From Betaproteobacteria bacterium HGW-Betaproteobacteria-7 (lineage in GTDB: Bacteria; Pseudomonadota; Gammaproteobacteria; Burkholderiales; Rhodocyclaceae): DNA of 64,000 nucleotides. The stretch lies in the NCBI GenBank assembly GCA_002840765.1, contig PHCE01000010.1, positions 62,001-126,000 on the forward strand, read 5' to 3'. Under the pieces are notes generated by a model that did no database searches, had not been told where the DNA came from, and saw only the letters and a program-made list of their open reading frames with translations. This document shows, piece by piece, positions 57,032 through 64,000 of the stretch. The position numbers were made by a program, and so were the translations under genes. How positions within the stretch are numbered: position 1 is the stretch's first letter; each line of letters begins with the position of its first letter.

Positions 57032-58291
57032 ATGCGATTTTTTTCCTGCACGGCCGACGGCGCCGACCAGTTGGCCAATCTGCGGCGACTGGTCGCCACA
57101 CGCTGGGCAGTCCTCGCCGGCGTCGGCCTGCTCGTCGCTATCGCCCCCGGTGCCCTCGCCATCCCGCTGCCGCAATTGCCGCTTTTCGCCATTATCGGTA
57201 TCGCCCTCGTCTTCAATGCGCTGAGCCACTGGCGCCTGGTTAGCGCGACCAGCGCCACTGGCGGCGAACTGTTCAGCCAGTTACTTTTTGACACCGCCGT
57301 GCTCTCGGCGCTGCTCTTCTTCAGCGGTGGTGCCACCAATCCGCTGATTTCCCTGCTCCTGCCGCCGGTGGCGATCGCCGCCCTGAGCCTGCCCGCAGCT
57401 TGCGTGATCGCCGTCGGTGCGATCGCCGTCAGCGCTTACTCGCTACTTCTGCTCTTCTACGTGCCGTTGCCCATGCCCGATGCGACGCGGGCGACGCAAC
57501 TGCACCTGATCGGCATGTGGCTGACCTTCGCCGTCTCGGCGGCGATGATCGCCTGGTTCGTCGTCCGCATGACACGCCTGATCCGCCAGCGTGATGCCGA
57601 GCTGGCCGCCGCCCGCGAACAGGCCCTGCGCGACGAACGGGTGCTGGCCATGGGCACGCTGGCCGCCGGTGCCGCCCACGAGCTGGGGACGCCGCTGGCG
57701 ACGATGAGCCTGCTCGCTGGCGAACTGGCCGCCGACAGCAGCCTGCCCGCCGCCGCCCGCGAGGATATCGGCCTGCTGCGCCAGCAGATCGCCGTCTGCA
57801 AGGAAATCATCACCGGCCTGTCCCGGCGGGCCGGTGCCGAACGCCTGGAAAGCCCGCCGCTGCAGGCAGCCGACCGCTGGCTCGACGCCCTCCGCCTGCA
57901 CTGGCATGCCGTCCGCCCGCAGGCGGCCAGCCGCCTGATCATCGGCAGCGACGGCCCGGCACCGGAAATCATCGCCGACCCGCGCCTGGAACAGGCGCTG
58001 CTCAATCTGCTCAACAATGCCGCCAATGCCACCACCCGGCCGCTGGAAATCCGCCTCTCCTGGTGCTCCGTCAGCCTGGGCATCGACATCCGCGATCATG
58101 GCCCCGGTTTTCCGCCCGCTGTCCTCGCCGCCGCCGGCATGCAGGAACAGCCGGCGCACGCCGGCGGCAGCGGCATCGGCCTGCTGCTCACCCGGGCCGC
58201 CATCGAACAGCTCGGCGGTCGCCTCAGCCTGAGCAATCCCGACGAGGGCGGCGCCCTTGCCTGCATCGAACTGCCGAGACAACAGCCATGA
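57032..58291 (+). CDS. regB: RegB/PrrB-type redox sensor histidine kinase
   Basis: A 419-residue kinase with six membrane helices and a quinone-site-like loop GGATNPLIS (GGxxNPF in RegB). H-box AAHELGTPLATMS, N-box LLNLLNNAANA, G1 DIRDHGPGF and G2 GSGIGLLLT are present. A cysteine 40 residues after the H-box histidine (IAVCKEII) matches the redox-active Cys265/His225 spacing of Rhodobacter RegB. Its stop overlaps regA (ATGA). It should sense quinone redox state and control respiratory genes. The ATG at 57032 has no ribosome site; the leader is very short. Confidence 0.92.
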   Translation: MRFFSCTADGADQLANLRRLVATRWAVLAGVGLLVAIAPGALAIPLPQLPLFAIIGIALVFNALSHWRLVSATSATGGELFSQLLFDTAVLSALLFFSGGATNPLISLLLPPVAIAALSLPAACVIAVGAIAVSAYSLLLLFYVPLPMPDATRATQLHLIGMWLTFAVSAAMIAWFVVRMTRLIRQRDAELAAAREQALRDERVLAMGTLAAGAAHELGTPLATMSLLAGELAADSSLPAAAREDIGLLRQQIAVCKEIITGLSRRAGAERLESPPLQAADRWLDALRLHWHAVRPQAASRLIIGSDGPAPEIIADPRLEQALLNLLNNAANATTRPLEIRLSWCSVSLGIDIRDHGPGFPPAVLAAAGMQEQPAHAGGSGIGLLLTRAAIEQLGGRLSLSNPDEGGALACIELPRQQP

Positions 58292-58818
58292 ATCCGCTCA
58301 CCCTGGTCATCGACGATGATCCGAGTTTCAACGCCATCCTGGTCCGCACCCTGGAGCGCCGCGGCCACCCGGCACAGGGTGCTCACGACCCCGCCAGTGC
58401 GTTGGCCATCGCCCGCGCGACCGGCACCGCCCGCGTCGTCCTCGACCTCAACCTCGGCGGCAGCTCCGGCCTGGCGCTCATTCCCGAACTGCTGGCCATC
58501 AACGCCGAGTGCCGCATCGTCGTCCTGACCGGTTACGCCAGCATCGCCACCGCCGTCGACGCGGTCAAACTGGGCGCCGTCCAGTACCTGGCCAAACCGG
58601 TGGAGATCGAGGCCATCCTTGCCGCTTTCGACGACGATGGCCCGGATTTCGACGTGCCGGCACCGGACGAACCGCTGTCCGTCGACCGCCTGGAGTGGGA
58701 GCACATCCAGCGCGTGCTTAACGAAAACGATGGCAATATTTCGGCCACTGCCCGCGCCCTGAAGATGCATCGCCGCACCCTGCAGCGCAAACTAGCCAAG
58801 CGCCCGGTGCGCAGTTGA
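58288..58818 (+). CDS. regA: RegA/PrrA/ActR-type response regulator
   Basis: A 176-residue regulator: receiver (1-120; VIDDDPSFN, phospho-site RVVLDLNLGGSSG, LTGYASIAT, LAKPVE) plus a Fis-type HTH (VLNENDGNISATARALKMHR, then RTLQRKLAKR) as in RegA. The phospho-site reads LDLNLGG, lacking the usual proline. It is the partner of RegB and should act on respiratory and carbon genes; the adjacent cytochrome is a candidate target. Confidence 0.93.
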   Translation: MNPLTLVIDDDPSFNAILVRTLERRGHPAQGAHDPASALAIARATGTARVVLDLNLGGSSGLALIPELLAINAECRIVVLTGYASIATAVDAVKLGAVQYLAKPVEIEAILAAFDDDGPDFDVPAPDEPLSVDRLEWEHIQRVLNENDGNISATARALKMHRRTLQRKLAKRPVRS

Positions 58819-58842
58819 CGCCGCCCCGGGCGGCCGCGGCAC

Positions 58843-58872
58843 TTGGAAAACCCGGGAACACGCCTTTATACT
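58843..58872 (+). promoter_or_regulatory. Candidate promoter of the mrp operon
   Basis: TTGGAA, an 18-base spacer and TATACT (5 of 6), about 95 bases before the mrpA ATG. Confidence 0.45.
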
Positions 58873-58878
58873 GCCCCC

Positions 58879-58901
58879 AAGCCCCGGCCTGACCGGGGCT
58901 T
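58879..58901 (+). repeat. GC-rich hairpin at the mrp transcript start
   Basis: AAGCCCCGG, loop CCTGA, CCGGGGCTT: a perfect 9-bp stem at the predicted 5' end of the mrp mRNA. It could stabilise the message or be part of a regulator site. No T run follows, so it is not an obvious terminator of regA. Confidence 0.5.
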
Positions 58902-58965
58902 CGATTGAGCCCAAGCCCCCAAGGCAATTCCTTGGCCATCGCTTTTCCCGGATAGCTGGCAGCCC

Positions 58966-61812
<2,847 letters not shown>

Positions 61813-61813
61813 G

Positions 61814-62200
61814 ATGGAATTCCTCGTCGCCAGCGCCATCGGCGTCATGGCCGCCGCCGGCATCTACCTGATGCTGCGCGCCCGCACCTATCCGGTCGTC
61901 CTCGGCCTGGCCCTGCTCACCTACGCCACCAACACCTTCCTGTTCGTCTCCGGCCGCTTGACCGTCAATGCGCCGCCGGTCATCCGCGACGGCATCACCA
62001 CCTACACCGACCCGCTGCCGCAGGCCCTGGTGCTGACGGCCATCGTCATCTCCTTCGGCATGACGGCGGTGATTGTCGTCCTCGGCTTGCGCAGCTATCT
62101 GGAAAGCGACACCGACCAGGTCGATGGCAAGCCGGAAGATATCGAAAACGAGAATCTCGAATCGGTACCAACGGCCGCCGAGCGGAAGGCCGATCAATGA
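61814..62200 (+). CDS. mrpC: Mrp antiporter subunit C
   Basis: A 128-residue NuoK-like subunit with three membrane helices (GIYLMLRARTYPVVLGLALL; YTDPLPQALVLTAIVISFGM) and a long acidic C-terminal tail (GKPEDIENENLESVP). PQALVLTAIVI is diagnostic for MrpC/NuoK. It begins one base after the mrpA stop. Confidence 0.94.
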   Translation: MEFLVASAIGVMAAAGIYLMLRARTYPVVLGLALLTYATNTFLFVSGRLTVNAPPVIRDGITTYTDPLPQALVLTAIVISFGMTAVIVVLGLRSYLESDTDQVDGKPEDIENENLESVPTAAERKADQ

Positions 62201-63735
62201 GCCACTGGATCATCTTCCCCATCCTGCTGCCGGCGCTGATGGCGCCGATCCTGCTGATGGGCGCCCGCTTCGACCTGGTGCTGGCGCGCATCTTCTCGCT
62301 CGCCACCTGCGTCGCCCTGCTCGGCGTCGCCATCCGCCTGTTCCTGGCGGCCAGCGACGGCGCCGTACTGACTTACGATCTCGGCAACTGGCCGGCCCCC
62401 TTCGGCATCGTCCTCGTTCTCGACCGCCTGTCGGCGCTGATGCTCGTGCTCACCGCGGTGCTGGCGCTGCTCGTGCTGCTCTTCGCCATCGACGGTGACG
62501 ATGCCCGCGGCCGCCACTTCCACGCCCTCTACCAGTTCCAGCTGATGGGCATCAACGGCGCTTTCCTGACCGGCGACTTCTTCAACCTCTTCGTTTTCTT
62601 CGAGGTGCTGCTGATCGCCTCCTACGGCCTGATGGTGCATGGCGGCGGCCCGGCGCGGCTGAAAGCGGGCGTCCAGTACGTCTTCATCAACCTGGTCGGT
62701 TCCTCGCTGTTCCTGATTGCCGTAGCCATGATCTATTCGGTGACCGGCACGCTGAACATGGCCGATCTGGCTCGCCAGGTGCCGCAGGTTACGGCGGCCG
62801 ATCAGGCCCTGCTTCAGGCCGGCAGCCTGCTCCTGCTGCTGGTCTTCTGCATCAAGGCGGCGCTGGTGCCGGTGCATTTCTGGCTGCCCTCTACCTATGC
62901 CAAGGCACCGGCCGCTGTCGCCGCCCTCTTCGCCATCATGACCAAGGTCGGCGCCTACTGCATCATCCGCCTCTACATCCTGGCCTTCGGTGCCGATGCC
63001 GGCGACGCTGCCTGGCTGGCCGCCCCCTGGCTGCTGCCGGCGGCGCTATTCACCCTGATACTCGGCGCCGTCGGCGTCCTCGCCGCCCGCTACCTCGGCC
63101 AGCTGGCCGCCTTTGCCGTGATCGGCTCGATGGGTGTGCTGCTGTCGACCGTCGCCCTGTTCACTCCGGCCAGCCTGTCGGCGGCGCTCTATTACCTGCT
63201 CCACTCGACCATCGCCGGCGCCACGCTGTTCCTCATCGCCGACCTCGTGGCCAACCGTCGCCCCGGCCATGGCGACGCCCTCTCCGTCGCCCCGCGTTTC
63301 TCGCAACTGGCACTGCTCGGCGGGCTTTTCTTCATCGCCGCCATCGCCATGAGCGGCATGCCGCCGCTCTCCGGCTTCATCGGCAAGCTGCTGATTCTCG
63401 ATGCCGCGCGCAGCCACCCGACCGCCATCGGCTTCTGGGCGATGATCCTCGGCACCTCACTGCTCGTCATCGTCGGCTTTGGCCGCGCCGGCAGCACGCT
63501 GTTCTGGAAGAGCACCGGCGAGCCAGGCAGCTTCGTCGATCACCCCCGCCGCAACACCCTCGGCTACGTTTCGATCGGCGCCCTGCTCACCTGTTCGGTG
63601 CTGCTGACCTTCTTCGCCGGGCCGCTGACCCGCTACCTCGACGCCACCGCCTTGCAGGTCTACGACACCAGCCGCTATGCCGACGCCGTGCTGCTGCCGC
63701 TGCCGCAGTTCATCGATGGAGCCGAACCGCCATGA
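62197..63735 (+). CDS. mrpD: Mrp antiporter subunit D
   Basis: A 512-residue NuoM/NuoN-like proton channel subunit with about 14 helices. FEVLLIASYGLMVHGGG, VPVHFWLPSTYAKAPAAVAA and MSGMPPLSGFIGKLLIL hold the conserved Glu and Lys of the proton path. ATG overlaps the mrpC stop (ATGA). Confidence 0.95.
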   Translation: MSHWIIFPILLPALMAPILLMGARFDLVLARIFSLATCVALLGVAIRLFLAASDGAVLTYDLGNWPAPFGIVLVLDRLSALMLVLTAVLALLVLLFAIDGDDARGRHFHALYQFQLMGINGAFLTGDFFNLFVFFEVLLIASYGLMVHGGGPARLKAGVQYVFINLVGSSLFLIAVAMIYSVTGTLNMADLARQVPQVTAADQALLQAGSLLLLLVFCIKAALVPVHFWLPSTYAKAPAAVAALFAIMTKVGAYCIIRLYILAFGADAGDAAWLAAPWLLPAALFTLILGAVGVLAARYLGQLAAFAVIGSMGVLLSTVALFTPASLSAALYYLLHSTIAGATLFLIADLVANRRPGHGDALSVAPRFSQLALLGGLFFIAAIAMSGMPPLSGFIGKLLILDAARSHPTAIGFWAMILGTSLLVIVGFGRAGSTLFWKSTGEPGSFVDHPRRNTLGYVSIGALLTCSVLLTFFAGPLTRYLDATALQVYDTSRYADAVLLPLPQFIDGAEPP

Positions 63736-64000
63736 TGTCTCCCCACCCACCGAAGGATGAGCGCAGCCTGGTCCAGCGCTGGGTACCGCATCCGCTGCTG
63801 ACCGTCACCCTGACCCTGATCTGGCTGCTGCTGGCCAACGGGCTCAGCATCGGCGGCCTGCTCGTGGGCGTCGTCCTCGGCCTGAGCATTCCGCGCATTA
63901 CCGCCAGCTTCTGGCCTGACCGGCCGCACATCCAGAACTACGGCAAGGCCTTTGCCTATGTGCTGCTGGTCATCTACGACATCATCGTCGCCAACATCCA
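63732..64000 (+). CDS. mrpE: Mrp antiporter subunit E, cut by window end
   Basis: The first 89 codons of an MrpE-like subunit: HPLLTVTLTLIWLLLANGLS, SIGGLLVGVVLGLSIPRI and YGKAFAYVLLVIYDIIVANI are typical. It overlaps mrpD by four bases. The rest, and mrpF and mrpG, should follow beyond the window. Confidence 0.9.
   Translation, partial: MMSPHPPKDERSLVQRWVPHPLLTVTLTLIWLLLANGLSIGGLLVGVVLGLSIPRITASFWPDRPHIQNYGKAFAYVLLVIYDIIVANI

Overview
The window is GC-rich, gene-dense bacterial chromosome, most likely from a betaproteobacterium of the order Rhodocyclales (Dechloromonas/Azonexus-like). The assignment rests on recognised families and gene order, not on a database match: a class I PHB synthase with two adjacent PhaB reductases and PhaR, an acetate symporter/Acs cluster, a gloB-methyltransferase-rnhA-dnaQ block, a RegBA-type redox system beside a dihaem cytochrome c, an Mrp antiporter operon and many c-di-GMP proteins. 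No rRNA, tRNA or CRISPR array was seen.

Layout. 1-13.9 kb (all minus strand): an acetate uptake and signalling cluster. In transcription order it holds acetyl-CoA synthetase, a small membrane protein, a CrbS-like Na+/solute-symporter histidine kinase, a lone receiver, a membrane PAS/pseudokinase/DEDDh-exonuclease fusion, two DUF294 nucleotidyltransferase-like proteins (one with cNMP and CBS domains), an exonuclease-like protein that has lost its catalytic residues, and a VC_2705-type symporter with its DUF4212 subunit. 14.1-17.5 kb: YqhA-family protein, class I fumarase and a degenerate receiver-GGDEF protein. 17.6-19.9 kb: a valine-rich leader peptide and attenuator in front of an AHAS I-like ilvBN pair. 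19.9-26.8 kb: PilZ protein, menB-menC, phaR, a TVP38-flavin oxidoreductase fusion, an ECF sigma factor with zinc-finger partner, and a Crp/Fnr regulator. 27.0-29.6 kb: an autotransporter beside an IS5-type transposase remnant, which looks like an acquired patch. 29.6-33.3 kb: phaC-phaB-phaB. 33.3-43.7 kb: pgeF, rluD, bamD, a Ser/Thr kinase-HDOD-GAF protein, DUF3293, rmuC, a DUF748 protein and a small membrane protein. 43.7-50.5 kb: a GGDEF response regulator, a CheY-like regulator, gloB, methyltransferase, rnhA, dnaQ, a lipase-like hydrolase, M18 aminopeptidase and an ICMT-like methyltransferase. 50.5-56 kb: an EAL-CBS-GGDEF protein, then a phosphate-binding-like periplasmic protein translationally coupled to a PAS-GGDEF-EAL membrane protein. 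56-58.8 kb: a small periplasmic protein, dihaem cytochrome c and regB/regA. 58.9-64 kb: mrp(A+B)CDE, cut by the window end.

How the genes fit together. Acetate enters by the symporter, is activated by Acs, and its carbon can go to PHB (PhaC/PhaB/PhaR) or through the TCA cycle (fumarase). An SSF-coupled kinase with nucleotidyltransferase and exonuclease-like partners probably senses the flux. RegBA, a possible FNR site, a c-type cytochrome and menBC fit a facultative anaerobe that switches respiratory chains. The strongest leads are the NTase/exonuclease signalling cluster, the ilvBN attenuator and the binding-protein/c-di-GMP pair.
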